From: DATJLY01 sp035518375
GTDB lineage: Bacteria; Pseudomonadota; Alphaproteobacteria; ATCC43930; CGMCC-115725
Assembly (NCBI GenBank): GCA_035518375.1
Contig: DATIXQ010000026.1
Location: 8,507-72,506 of the forward strand
Length of the DNA stretch: 64,000 nucleotides
Reading direction: 5' to 3'
The notes beneath the pieces were generated by a model. The model was not told where the DNA came from. It saw only the letters and a program-made list of their open reading frames with translations, and made no database searches. The position numbers were made by a program, and so were the translations under genes. Shown here piece after piece: positions 29,435-37,616 of the stretch; position 1 is the stretch's first letter; each line of letters begins with the position of its first letter.

Positions 29435-30775
29435 TTAGTCGCCAATGGCAAGGCCATCGAGCACGCGAGCCACGCTCGGCGCGCGCTCGACGCGCCAGAG
29501 GCCGTCGAGCACGGACGCGGCGCGCTCCTCGCCCAGCACGGGCCCGGCGAGGCTCAGGAATTTCGCCGAAATCTCGCCGTCGTCCATCTTGTTCTGCGCA
29601 TGGCCGCGCGGGTTGATGATCTCGATCGTGTGACTTGCGCCGCCTCGGCGCCGGACGTTCGCGCGCAGGATCACCCGGCCCGGATAGACTTTGTCGATCT
29701 CATCATCCTTCGCCACCGAGATTTTCTCCATGAGCGGACGCACAGCCGGGTCGAGATAGGCCTTCTCGTCGAACGAGCGCACGCTGATCGTGCCATCGAT
29801 AAGGGCGCGCGCGAAGATATAGGGCATGGAATGATCGGCGGTCTCGCGCGTCTTCGGGTCCCATTTTGCGGGCTCGCTGCCGATCTCGTGCCAGATCGGC
29901 GTGGCGGTCCTTATGTCGATCGCCCCGATCTCGGCCACCGGCATGGTCTTTCTCAGCTCGAGCGCCGCCCACACGGCGGCCTGCGCGCCGTTCTCGACCG
30001 GCCAGTATTTGAGTCCGATCGTGTCGGTGAGGAACGGGCCGAAGGGCTGGGGCGCGAACGCGCCGCCCGCCTGCTCGAAGACGCCGTGCCGCCCGGTGAA
30101 GGCGGCGGCGGGCCCGGTCATGCCCTCGGCCGCGAGCAGCACCAGGAACATGGCATTGCGCACGGCGAACGCCGTCGCCGCCCCCTTCCACAGCGACAGC
30201 TCGCCCGCGCGCGTGACGCGCGGCGGCAGGCTGCCGACAGCGCTCAATGCCACGGCATGTGCGATCTGATTCTCCGGGAGGCGCAGCATATGGGCTGCGC
30301 CCGCCGCGGCGGCGATGCCGATGGCGAAGCCCTGGTCCCAGCCGCGCTCGCGCAGTCGCGCCGCGCCGATGAGGCGCGCCGCCGTCTCGTAGGCGACGAT
30401 CATGCCGGACAGGAGGCGGGTACCGTCCGAGCGCGCGAGCTCGGCCGCGGCCAGGACCGCGCCAAGCGCGTCGCTCGGGTGGCCGCCATGCACCGTGTCG
30501 TTGAAGTCGAGATAGCGGATCATGGCGGTCGTCACGAAGGCGGCGGTGTCGGCCGCCATCGGCGTCCGCGCGCCGAGGCTGCGAGCCGCGCGCGCGGCCG
30601 CGCCTCCGGCGCCGATGCGCCGGCCCATCGCGGCGGCCGTGCAATCATGCCCGCCAAGGCCGCAGGCGAGGCTGTCGACGAGATGGCGCTTTGTGGCATG
30701 GACCGTCTCGGCCGGCGCCGCCGCAAGCTCGAAGCGCGCCGCATTGCCGGCGATGGCGGCGATGATCTCGTCCAT
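29435..30775 (-). CDS. MmgE/PrpD family protein
   Basis: A 446-residue protein of the 2-methylcitrate dehydratase/aconitate decarboxylase fold. Typical segments are HLVDSLACGLGG near the N-terminus, RYLDFNDTVHGGHPSDALGAVLAA, LKYWPVENGAQAAVWAALEL and the C-terminal RGHAQNKMDDGEISAKF. The family includes PrpD and cis-aconitate decarboxylase, but this gene lacks prpB/prpC neighbours, so the substrate is open. The ATG at 30,775 follows GGAGG; an ATG eight codons upstream has no such site. It starts the run with the substrate-binding protein and lipoprotein. Confidence 0.88.
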   Translation of the reverse strand: MDEIIAAIAGNAARFELAAAPAETVHATKRHLVDSLACGLGGHDCTAAAMGRRIGAGGAAARAARSLGARTPMAADTAAFVTTAMIRYLDFNDTVHGGHPSDALGAVLAAAELARSDGTRLLSGMIVAYETAARLIGAARLRERGWDQGFAIGIAAAAGAAHMLRLPENQIAHAVALSAVGSLPPRVTRAGELSLWKGAATAFAVRNAMFLVLLAAEGMTGPAAAFTGRHGVFEQAGGAFAPQPFGPFLTDTIGLKYWPVENGAQAAVWAALELRKTMPVAEIGAIDIRTATPIWHEIGSEPAKWDPKTRETADHSMPYIFARALIDGTISVRSFDEKAYLDPAVRPLMEKISVAKDDEIDKVYPGRVILRANVRRRGGASHTIEIINPRGHAQNKMDDGEISAKFLSLAGPVLGEERAASVLDGLWRVERAPSVARVLDGLAIGD

Positions 30776-30892
30776 GGCCCGACCTCCGCCCGCGATCATA
30801 TCGGAGATGCGAAGTTCCGGGCGAGGCGGTCGCGGATCGGGGCGGCGGGGCTCCGGTAACTAAACTGAGACCGTGCCGGGGTGTCGCGTCGC

Positions 30893-30921
30893 TTGTTTTC
30901 CGTGCGGGAATTGCCGACAAT
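30893..30921 (+). promoter_or_regulatory. Possible promoter of the STAS gene
   Basis: TTGTTT (30,893-30,898), 17 bases and GACAAT (30,916-30,921) would start transcription near 30,928. This lies inside the longer reading frame and so favours the TTG start at 30,941. Confidence 0.4.
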
Positions 30922-30940
30922 CGCGCCCCGTGGGGACAGC

Positions 30941-31276
30941 TTGATCGAGATCACGGAAAAGCGCGACGGAGCCGTCATCGTGTTGCAGCCGTCGGGGCGC
31001 ATCGACAACGACACCAGCATCGCCTTTCAGGACCGGCTGCTGCAGGTGATCGGCCATGGCACCACGCTCGTCGATTTCACCGGCGTCGAGTTCATCTCGA
31101 GCGCCGGGCTTGCCGCGCTGATGACGGCAGCAAAGCAGGCCAAGGCGGCAAAGGTCGGCCTCGCCTGCGCCGCGCTTAATTCCGTTGTCCAGGAAATCTT
31201 CGCCATCAGCCGCTTCTCGCGCGTCGTGCCGGTCTATGCCACCGCGGCCGAGGGCGTTGCCGCGCTCAAGGGCTAG
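30941..31276 (+). CDS. STAS-domain anti-sigma-factor antagonist (SpoIIAA/RsbV type)
   Basis: A 111-residue STAS domain, the phospho-switch of partner-switching systems: when unphosphorylated it traps the anti-sigma kinase. The phospho-acceptor is the second Ser of FISSAGL (about Ser54), after VDFTGVE. The start is uncertain: the frame is open back to GTG at 30,881, but TTG at 30,941 has GGGGAC before it, matches the family N-terminus (IEITEKRDGAVIVLQPSGRID) and fits the predicted promoter. It lies upstream of a metallo-beta-lactamase-fold gene and a PP2C phosphatase in the same direction; the matching kinase is at 35.5 kb. Confidence 0.88.
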   Translation: MIEITEKRDGAVIVLQPSGRIDNDTSIAFQDRLLQVIGHGTTLVDFTGVEFISSAGLAALMTAAKQAKAAKVGLACAALNSVVQEIFAISRFSRVVPVYATAAEGVAALKG

Positions 31277-31281
31277 GGGTC

Positions 31282-32241
31282 ATGCTCGTCCGTTTCTGGG
31301 GAACCCGCGGGTCGCTGCCGGCGCCGATCGACCGCAACGCCGTGCGCGAGAAGGTCCGCGCGGCCGTGCTCGCGGCACAGGGGCGCAGCTTCGACGGGCC
31401 GGAGAGCGTCGACCGTTTCCTCGACAACGAGCTGCCGTTCGCAGCGGCCGCGACCTATGGCGGCAATTCGAGCTGCGTCGAGATCGCGGGGACGAGCGAC
31501 GAATATGTGCTGTGCGACCTCGGCACCGGCGTGCGCGAGTTCGGCCTCAGGGTGCTGCACGACAAGGGACCGGCGACGAAATTGCGCTTTAACGTCTTCC
31601 TGTCGCATGTGCACTGGGACCACATCATGGGGTTCCCGTTTTTTCCCTCGGCCTACATTCCCGGCAACGTCATCCGCATCCACGGCTGCCACAAGGTGTT
31701 GCGCGAGGCGCTCGAGCGGCAGCAGTCCGACCCATGCTTTCCGGTCGATTTCCGCAATCTCGGCGCGACCATCGAGTTCGTCGAGCTAGAGCCCGACCGC
31801 AGCTACGACATCGCCGGCATGAAGGTGAAACCGATCCTGCAGTACCACGCCGGTGATTCTTTTGGCTACCGCTTCGAGCACGCCGGCAAAGCCGTTGTCT
31901 ACTCGACCGATTGCGAACACAAATTCCAGGTGCTCGACGAGAGCTATCCGTTCGTCGCCTTCTTCCGCAATGCCGATCTCCTCGTCTTCGACTCTATGTA
32001 TTCCCTCGCCGATTCGATCTCGGTGAAGGAGGATTGGGGCCATTCGAGCAATATGGTCGCCGTCGAGCTTGCGCAGATGGCGGGCGTCAAACACCTCGTC
32101 ATGTTTCATCACGAGCCCATCTTCGACGATCGCACGATCGACACGATCCTCGCCGAGACGCGGCGTTATGAGGAGCTGAGCCGCAACGGCGCGAAGCTGA
32201 CGGTGAGCTCCGCCTACGACGGGCTCGAGATTGTCGTCTGA
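31282..32241 (+). CDS. Metallo-beta-lactamase-fold hydrolase
   Basis: A 319-residue MBL-fold enzyme. The N-terminus FWGTRGSLPAP, the YGGNSSCVEI strand, the metal motif SHVHWDH, YSTDCEH and FHHEP are typical of a group that resembles PhnP, RNase Z-like and cyclic-nucleotide phosphodiesterase proteins. The reaction is not known. It starts five bases after the STAS gene and ends overlapping the phosphatase gene, so it is an integral part of the signalling operon. A role in making or breaking a nucleotide or lipid signal sensed by this pathway is inference. Confidence 0.88.
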   Translation: MLVRFWGTRGSLPAPIDRNAVREKVRAAVLAAQGRSFDGPESVDRFLDNELPFAAAATYGGNSSCVEIAGTSDEYVLCDLGTGVREFGLRVLHDKGPATKLRFNVFLSHVHWDHIMGFPFFPSAYIPGNVIRIHGCHKVLREALERQQSDPCFPVDFRNLGATIEFVELEPDRSYDIAGMKVKPILQYHAGDSFGYRFEHAGKAVVYSTDCEHKFQVLDESYPFVAFFRNADLLVFDSMYSLADSISVKEDWGHSSNMVAVELAQMAGVKHLVMFHHEPIFDDRTIDTILAETRRYEELSRNGAKLTVSSAYDGLEIVV

Positions 32242-34402
32242 GCCTGAAGGAAGTCAGCTCGCGCGTTCGGAGGGGCTGCGCGCGCTCATCACGCTGCCGG
32301 GCCTGTTCCAGGCGCTCGTGCTTTTCGTGATCTTGCTCGTGCTGCCGGAGATTTTTCCTGCGTCCTTCGAGGAGCTGGCGCTGCGCTCGTTCGACCTGGA
32401 GCAGCGCATAGCGCCGCGCCCGGAGGAGACGCTGCCCGTCGTTATCGTCGCAATCGATGAGGCCTCGCTTTCGGGGCCCAACGGGCAATGGCCATGGCCG
32501 CGCTCTGCCATGGCCGAACTGGTGCGCAAGATCGCGTCGGGGCATCCTCTGGCGCTCGGCGTCGACATCCTCTTCGCCGAGCGCGACCGGCTGGCGCCGC
32601 AGAACCTCGCGGCGGAGCTGAAGAACCTGCCCGAGACGGCGAAGAGCGCGCTCGCGACGCTTCCCGACAACGACGCGGAGCTTGGCGCCGCCTTTAAGAT
32701 GGCACCGACGGTCTTGGGGCTTGCGCCGTCCTTTGAGAAGGAGGGCGAGGGCGGCTCGCCCATCCGCGCCGCGCCGATCCGCGCGATCGGCCCCGATCCG
32801 CAACGCTTCCTCGATTCCTTTCCAGGCGCGGTGCGAAGCCTCCCGGTCATCACCGCCGGCGAGACCGGCGCCGCGGCGCTCACCGGCAATCCCGACCGCG
32901 ACGGCATCGTGCGCCGCGTGCCGCTCGTCGTCTCGGTCGCCGGCACGCTCATGCCGAGCCTCGCGCTCGAGACGCTGCGGGTCGCCTCGGGCGCGCGCGG
33001 CATGGCTGTTCTCAGCACGCCATCCGGCGTCGAGGGCGTGCGCGTCGCGAACACGCTCCTGCCGACCGACGGCGAGGGCCGGGCCTACCCTTACTTCGCA
33101 CGGCCGCAATCGGCGACGACGATTTCCGCGGGCGACGTGTTCAGCGATTCCTTCGACGTGCACGCCTTTACCGACCAGATCGTGCTCCTCGGCGTCACTG
33201 GTGTGGGGCTCGTCGACATCAAGGAGACGCCTACGGGCCTCATGCAGGGCGTCGAGGTCCATGCCCAGCTCATCGAGTCCGTGCTGTCGGACCAGATTTT
33301 GCGCCGGCCGGCGGCGATGCGCAGGATCGAGCGCGGCCTCGTTGCAGCCGCAGCGCTTATCGTCATCCTGTTCATTCCCTACCGCCGGCCGTTCGTCGCG
33401 GCGGGGCTTGTCCTCGTCCTGGCGGCGCTCTTCCTCGGCGGCGCCTTCGCTGTGTTCCGCTACGAGCAATATCTCGTCAACGGCGTCTACCCCGCCGTCG
33501 TGTCGGTGCTCGTCTTCACGACCATGCTCTCGGCCAATCTGCGCCTCGCCGAGGAGGACAGGCGTCGTCTTGCCGGCGACCTCGAGCGAGAGCGCGAGGC
33601 GAAGGCGCGCATCGAGGGTGAGCTCAACGCCGCGCGTTCGATCCAGATGGGGCTTCTGCCGAAGCCGCTTCCGCGCGTCCCCGACACGCGCTCGGTCGAC
33701 GTGCATCAGCTATTGGAAACGGCGCGCACGGTGGGCGGCGATCTCTACGACTTCATCATGCTCGATCAGCGCCGCCTCTATTTCGCAATCGCCGATGTCT
33801 CGGGCAAGGGCGTCGATGCCGCGCTCTTCATGGCGATGACCAAGATGGCGCTCTCGGGCGCGACGCTGCATTACGGCGACGCGCTCGACCGCGTGTTCGG
33901 CGATGCCAACAGCCAGATCTCCGAGGCGAGCGACCATGTGCGCCATCAGGGCGGCCGGCCGATGTTCGTCACCGTCTTCGCCGCCGTGCTCGAGCTCGAT
34001 ACCGGGATCATCTCGTATGCGAGCGGCGGACACGACTCGCCCTATCTGCTGCGCCAGGGCGTCAGCCCGGCACGGCTCCTCACTGATGGTGGCCCGCCGC
34101 TTGGCACGATGGACGAATTCATGTTCCCGGTCGACCGCACGCGGCTCGCGCCCGGCGACATGATCGTGCTCTACACCGACGGCGTCACCGAGGCGAAGGA
34201 CGAGGCCGGTGCCTTCTATACCAGCGCGCGCCTCGACAAGCTGATGGAGAGCCTGCGCCCGCGCTCCGCGCGCGGCGTCGTCGATGCGGTGCGCGAGGAT
34301 GTTTGGCGCTTCATGGGCGACGCCGACCAGGCCGACGACGTGACGCTACTCGTCGTGCACTGGCTCGGGCCGGAGCCTCCGGCCTCGCTCAGCGAACCGT
34401 GA
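32231..34402 (+). CDS. CHASE2 sensor with cytoplasmic PP2C/SpoIIE phosphatase domain
   Basis: A 723-residue membrane sensor-phosphatase. One N-terminal helix (~26-45) is followed by a periplasmic CHASE2 domain (~60-335; PVVIVAIDEASL, WPWPRSAMAEL, DQIVLLGVTGVGLVDIKETP), three more helices (~365-440), a short coiled coil (~450-485) and a SpoIIE-type PP2C phosphatase (~490-710; ARTVGGDLYDF, ADVSGKGVDAALFMA, TDGVTEAKDEAG, DDVTLLVV). It should dephosphorylate the STAS protein in answer to a periplasmic cue. The start is a TTG at 32,231 overlapping the MBL gene by 11 bases; no ATG or GTG fits. Confidence 0.92.
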   Translation: MSSEPEGSQLARSEGLRALITLPGLFQALVLFVILLVLPEIFPASFEELALRSFDLEQRIAPRPEETLPVVIVAIDEASLSGPNGQWPWPRSAMAELVRKIASGHPLALGVDILFAERDRLAPQNLAAELKNLPETAKSALATLPDNDAELGAAFKMAPTVLGLAPSFEKEGEGGSPIRAAPIRAIGPDPQRFLDSFPGAVRSLPVITAGETGAAALTGNPDRDGIVRRVPLVVSVAGTLMPSLALETLRVASGARGMAVLSTPSGVEGVRVANTLLPTDGEGRAYPYFARPQSATTISAGDVFSDSFDVHAFTDQIVLLGVTGVGLVDIKETPTGLMQGVEVHAQLIESVLSDQILRRPAAMRRIERGLVAAAALIVILFIPYRRPFVAAGLVLVLAALFLGGAFAVFRYEQYLVNGVYPAVVSVLVFTTMLSANLRLAEEDRRRLAGDLEREREAKARIEGELNAARSIQMGLLPKPLPRVPDTRSVDVHQLLETARTVGGDLYDFIMLDQRRLYFAIADVSGKGVDAALFMAMTKMALSGATLHYGDALDRVFGDANSQISEASDHVRHQGGRPMFVTVFAAVLELDTGIISYASGGHDSPYLLRQGVSPARLLTDGGPPLGTMDEFMFPVDRTRLAPGDMIVLYTDGVTEAKDEAGAFYTSARLDKLMESLRPRSARGVVDAVREDVWRFMGDADQADDVTLLVVHWLGPEPPASLSEP

Positions 34403-34976
34403 TCTCGACGCGGCGGTTGCGCGGCTCCGATACCTGGTCCGCAGTCTTAACGGCAAGGTCGAGCTGGCCGCGGCCGGCCACCGAGATCGATGCGCCGGTA
34501 AGCCCGTCCTTCACCAGGCGCTCGCGGATCGCCTGCGCGCGGCGCAGCGAAAGCTGCTGGTTGTAGGTCTTGTCGCCGAGCGTGTCGGTATGCCCGATCA
34601 CCTCGACCTCGTAGACCGGGCGGCGCTTGATGTCGGCGAACACGTCCTGGTACTGCTGCTGCGAAGCGGGCGTCAGCGTGTCGCTGTCGCTGATGAAATA
34701 GAGGCGGAAATGCGCGGGCAGGATCGGCCGCGCGGCGATCGCGCTGCCGAAGATCTGCTGCACCTGCCCGGCGTCGACCGCGACCGGTGCGGCCGTGCCG
34801 CCGCGCACCTCGCTCGCGGCATAGGGCTTGTCGAGCAGCACCGAGTTCTTGCCGTCCTCGACCGTGACGGCGCCGGCGCTGCCGTCGGGGTTGGGCAGCA
34901 CGACGAACAGGTCCTGTCGTGGCGTGGAGCAGGCCGCGAGCGTGGCGGCAAGGAGAAGCGCGGCGAGCCAGCGCAT
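34389..34976 (-). CDS. OmpA-family lipoprotein
   Basis: A 195-residue lipoprotein with lipobox LAAC (Cys16) and a C-terminal OmpA peptidoglycan-binding domain (~92-195): FISDSDTLTPASQQQYQDVF, VIGHTDTLGDKTYNQQLSLRRAQAIRERLV and NRRVEITVR. It would tie the outer membrane to peptidoglycan. The 14 last bases overlap the end of the phosphatase gene on the other strand. It is two bases after the FecR-domain gene, so the two form an operon facing the signalling operon. Confidence 0.9.
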   Translation of the reverse strand: MRWLAALLLAATLAACSTPRQDLFVVLPNPDGSAGAVTVEDGKNSVLLDKPYAASEVRGGTAAPVAVDAGQVQQIFGSAIAARPILPAHFRLYFISDSDTLTPASQQQYQDVFADIKRRPVYEVEVIGHTDTLGDKTYNQQLSLRRAQAIRERLVKDGLTGASISVAGRGQLDLAVKTADQVSEPRNRRVEITVR

Positions 34977-34978
34977 GG

Positions 34979-35434
34979 CTATTGTCCGACCTGGATGGCA
35001 AAGCTCGTGCCGCGCACGGCGAGCGTCGCCGTAGGCGTGCGCACCTTCATCGCCGAGGGCGAACTGCGCGCGATGTCGCCCGAGACCATGCTCGCCGTGC
35101 CCTTGCGCAGGTCGGTCAGCATCGTGCCTTTGAAGTTGCTGGAATCGAAGTTGTACTGCGATAGCGCCGCCTCGCTGTTGGGGCCGAGCGAGAGCACGCT
35201 GTCGTCGGTGAAGGTGATGCCGATACTGCCGTCGGCCCCGGTCTGGAGCGTATCCTTCTCGTAGAGCGCGTCGCCGGGCTTCACGGCGCTCGCCTTGCCG
35301 TCGCGCATGACGGAGGCCGCGCCCGAGGCGGTTTTGACCTGAGCGACCTGCGAGCCGTCGGCAAAGGCCGGCGCGGCGATAAGTGCGGCAGCGAAGGCGA
35401 AAGCCGCGCCGCGCAAGCAAAACGTCAATGCCAT
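34979..35434 (-). CDS. FecR-domain periplasmic protein
   Basis: A 151-residue exported protein. A signal peptide (~1-25, ending AFA) precedes a single FecR domain: VMRDGKASAVKPGDALYEKDTLQTGADGS-type text, FTDDSVLSLGPNSEAAL and the end TPTATLAVRGTSFAIQV. Unlike the FecR anti-sigma factor it has no membrane helix or N-terminal anti-sigma part, so it is a free FecR domain. GGGGGAG precedes the ATG. Paired with an OmpA lipoprotein and facing a CHASE2 sensor, it may form the periplasmic sensing part; FecR, OmpA and CHASE2 genes often cluster. Confidence 0.88.
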   Translation of the reverse strand: MALTFCLRGAAFAFAAALIAAPAFADGSQVAQVKTASGAASVMRDGKASAVKPGDALYEKDTLQTGADGSIGITFTDDSVLSLGPNSEAALSQYNFDSSNFKGTMLTDLRKGTASMVSGDIARSSPSAMKVRTPTATLAVRGTSFAIQVGQ

Positions 35435-35495
35435 TTCTGTACTCCCCCGACGACGAACACTAGCCTAGCAGAAAATCCATTTCCACGGGTGGGCC

Positions 35496-35524
35496 GGGAC
35501 AATCCCGCGCGACTTAGTTAAAAT
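35496..35524 (+). promoter_or_regulatory. Promoter of the RsbW-like kinase gene
   Basis: GGGACA (35,496-35,501), 17 bases and TAAAAT (35,519-35,524) predict a start within a few bases of the ATG at 35,534. No ribosome site precedes that ATG, so the message may be leaderless. Confidence 0.5.
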
Positions 35525-35533
35525 GCCCGCGCA

Positions 35534-35968
35534 ATGGGGGATGGAAACGAGGCGACGATTGCTGTCTGCGCTGACAACGAGGCGATGGCGCAGGTCCGCA
35601 GCTTCGTCGAAAATTTCGGGCAGGCGCGCGCGGTCGGCGCCGCCGATCTCGCCCGCGTGCTCATCGCGGTCGAGGAGCTCGTCACCAACATCGTGCGCTA
35701 CGGCTATGGGCCGGGCCAGCAGCCGGGTTCTGTGCGCGTCACGCTTAGGCTCGTAGGGAACCGCCTCTCGGTGGAGATCGTCGACGATTCGCGACCGTTT
35801 GATCCCTTCGCCGTGCCCGAGCCCGATCTCGACGCGCCGATCGAGGCGCGGACCATCGGCGGCCTCGGCCTCTATATCGTCAAGGCGCTGATGGACGTGA
35901 CGCGCTATCGCCGCGACGGCGCTCACAACGTCGTCGAGATCTCGCGGCCGGTGACGCTCGGAAACTGA
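35534..35968 (+). CDS. RsbW/SpoIIAB-like anti-sigma serine kinase (HATPase_c_2)
   Basis: A 144-residue GHKL ATP-binding protein, the kinase/anti-sigma partner of STAS switches. The N box is VEELVTNIVRYGYG and the glycine lid is TIGGLGLYIVKALMD. The G1 box reads VDDSRPFDP, with Ser where Gly is usual, so nucleotide binding may be altered. It completes the partner-switch set with the STAS and PP2C genes 1.1-4.6 kb upstream, separated by the FecR/OmpA operon on the other strand. No sigma factor gene is in the window. Its last 46 bases overlap the end of the MFS gene. Confidence 0.88.
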   Translation: MGDGNEATIAVCADNEAMAQVRSFVENFGQARAVGAADLARVLIAVEELVTNIVRYGYGPGQQPGSVRVTLRLVGNRLSVEIVDDSRPFDPFAVPEPDLDAPIEARTIGGLGLYIVKALMDVTRYRRDGAHNVVEISRPVTLGN

Positions 35969-37200
35969 GCGCGCCCACGCGGGCCGGGCACGCGCCAGCT
36001 GCGCGCGGCGAGGAAGCCCACGAGCGCAAGGTTCAGAACGTTGGCGAAGAGCCCGGCCGCGAACGCCGCGCCGTAGAAGCCGTAATGATCGTAGAGCACG
36101 CCCGCGAGCCAGCCGCCGGCGGCCATGCCCGAGCCGCTGCACAGCATCATCACGGGGACGCGCCAGGACGCCTCCTCGGCCGGAAAGAACTCGCGGATCG
36201 CCAGCACATAGGCCGGCACGATGCCGCTGAAGCCGAAGCCGAAGAAGGCGGAGACGGCGAAGAGCCCGGCTTCGTCCTGCGTCATCAGCAACGCCGCCAT
36301 CGCAAGCGCCTGGCATGCCGAGGAGGCGAGCACGGTCTTGATCCCGCCGATGCGATCCGAGATCCATCCCCAGAACTGCCGGCTCACGAAACCGGTGCCG
36401 AGCAGCACGGCGAGCATCGCGGCGCCGATCTCGGGCCGGATGCCGAGGTCGCTGCAAAAGGCGATGAGATGGCCCTGCGGCATCGCCATCGGGACGCAGC
36501 ACAGGAATGATGCGACGGCGATCAAGCCCAGCACGAGATTGGCGTTGAGGCCGAGCACGCGCCGGTCCGCGCGCCCACGCGCGGCGGCGAAGGCGGGCGC
36601 AAGCTCCGGCCGCGGCGGCGGATCGAGGAAGAACCAAGCAAGCGTCAGCACGAGCAGCAGCTCGACCGGCGCCGCCAGCATCATGGTGTGGCGCCAGCCG
36701 AGCGCGACGATCGCCTGCTCGAACAAGAGCGGCCAGATCGCGCCTGCGACATAGCTTCCGCTCGAGATGAGAGCGAGCGCGGTGCCGCGGTGGCGGTCGA
36801 ACCAGCGACTCACATAAACATAAGAGGGCGCGTTGATGCTGCCGAGGCCGAGCATGCCGATGAGCACGCCGTGCGAGAGATAGAGCGCCACGGGCGTGCC
36901 GCGGCTCGCGACAAGAAGACCGAGCGCAATCATCGCGCCGCCGAAGATCGCGGTCGCGCGCAGGCCGAAGCGCTCGGCCGCGTGCCCCATCGCGACGCCG
37001 CCCACGGCAGTGCCAAGCCATGCCAAGGCGTAGCACGCCGCCGGCACGGCGCGCGCGCCGCCGCCAAGATCTGCCGCGATGTCTTTGAGGGCGACGACGA
37101 CGATATAGGGCGCGCCGAAAGCCACCGACATGACGCCGAGCGCCGCCGCGGCCGCGATCCACGACCGCCGGCTCTCGACGCTCGGAACAACGGGACTCAT
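35923..37200 (-). CDS. MFS transporter (12-helix, oxalate/monocarboxylate-like)
   Basis: A 425-residue inner-membrane carrier with 12 predicted helices in two sets of six and a short central loop (~195-220). Features such as GLGSINAPSYVYVSRWFDRHRGTALALISSGSYVAGAIWP and a second-half SDRIGG motif A place it with monocarboxylate-type and related MFS proteins. The substrate is not known. It is convergent with, and overlaps by 46 bases, the kinase gene; upstream lies a 160-base gap with a tandem repeat. Confidence 0.87.
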   Translation of the reverse strand: MSPVVPSVESRRSWIAAAAALGVMSVAFGAPYIVVVALKDIAADLGGGARAVPAACYALAWLGTAVGGVAMGHAAERFGLRATAIFGGAMIALGLLVASRGTPVALYLSHGVLIGMLGLGSINAPSYVYVSRWFDRHRGTALALISSGSYVAGAIWPLLFEQAIVALGWRHTMMLAAPVELLLVLTLAWFFLDPPPRPELAPAFAAARGRADRRVLGLNANLVLGLIAVASFLCCVPMAMPQGHLIAFCSDLGIRPEIGAAMLAVLLGTGFVSRQFWGWISDRIGGIKTVLASSACQALAMAALLMTQDEAGLFAVSAFFGFGFSGIVPAYVLAIREFFPAEEASWRVPVMMLCSGSGMAAGGWLAGVLYDHYGFYGAAFAAGLFANVLNLALVGFLAARSWRVPGPRGRAQFPSVTGREISTTL

Positions 37201-37243
37201 GCCACGCGTCTAGCACGCGCCCGCAGGACGCGCCACCGGCACC

Positions 37244-37281
37244 ACCTTCGTGCTGCGTCCCTACCTTCGTGCGGCGTCCCT
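37244..37281 (+). repeat. Two 19-base tandem repeats
   Basis: ACCTTCGTGCTGCGTCCCT and ACCTTCGTGCGGCGTCCCT lie end to end with one mismatch, upstream of the MFS start. No function is apparent. Confidence 0.6.
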
Positions 37282-37361
37282 ACGGGCGAGGCACTACGCG
37301 CGGAACGAACGCGACGGCCCTTCGTTCGCCGCCGGAATGGTCAGAACCTTATCCGCGCGCT

Positions 37362-37547
37362 TCAGCGCGACGTCGCGCGCACGCCCGCGGGCGGATGCCG
37401 CTCGGCACCGCTTTCGCGGCGCGTTGCCAGCTCGTCATAACGTGCCGCGAGCTGCAGGCGAATGACGCTCTCCCACAAATCCGCCGTCTTGTGTCCCGCG
37501 GCGCGGTGCTCGTCGGCGCGCCGCCGCAATTCATTTGCGTCTTCCAT
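37362..37547 (-). CDS. Small conserved-looking hypothetical protein
   Basis: A 61-residue charged helical protein (MEDANELRRRADEHRAAGHK at the start, then LWESVIRLQLAARYDELATRRE). The ribosome site GGAGG lies six bases before the ATG, which makes it a likely real gene although it is short. I recognise no family; similar small helical proteins with an RRRA-LWESV pattern are common in alphaproteobacteria, a recollection not a search. It is divergent from the LpxR-like gene. Confidence 0.65.
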   Translation of the reverse strand: MEDANELRRRADEHRAAGHKTADLWESVIRLQLAARYDELATRRESGAERHPPAGVRATSR

Positions 37548-37616
37548 GGCAGCCTCCGTCGGTCCATTCTGTGCTTGTCCGGGCGCGCCGTGAACCCCCC
37601 GGAAAGTTGAATCCGC

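Noticed and set aside
37244..37281. A regulator binding site formed by the 19-base tandem repeats
   Set aside because: Only two direct copies, no symmetry and no link to a promoter; left as a plain repeat.
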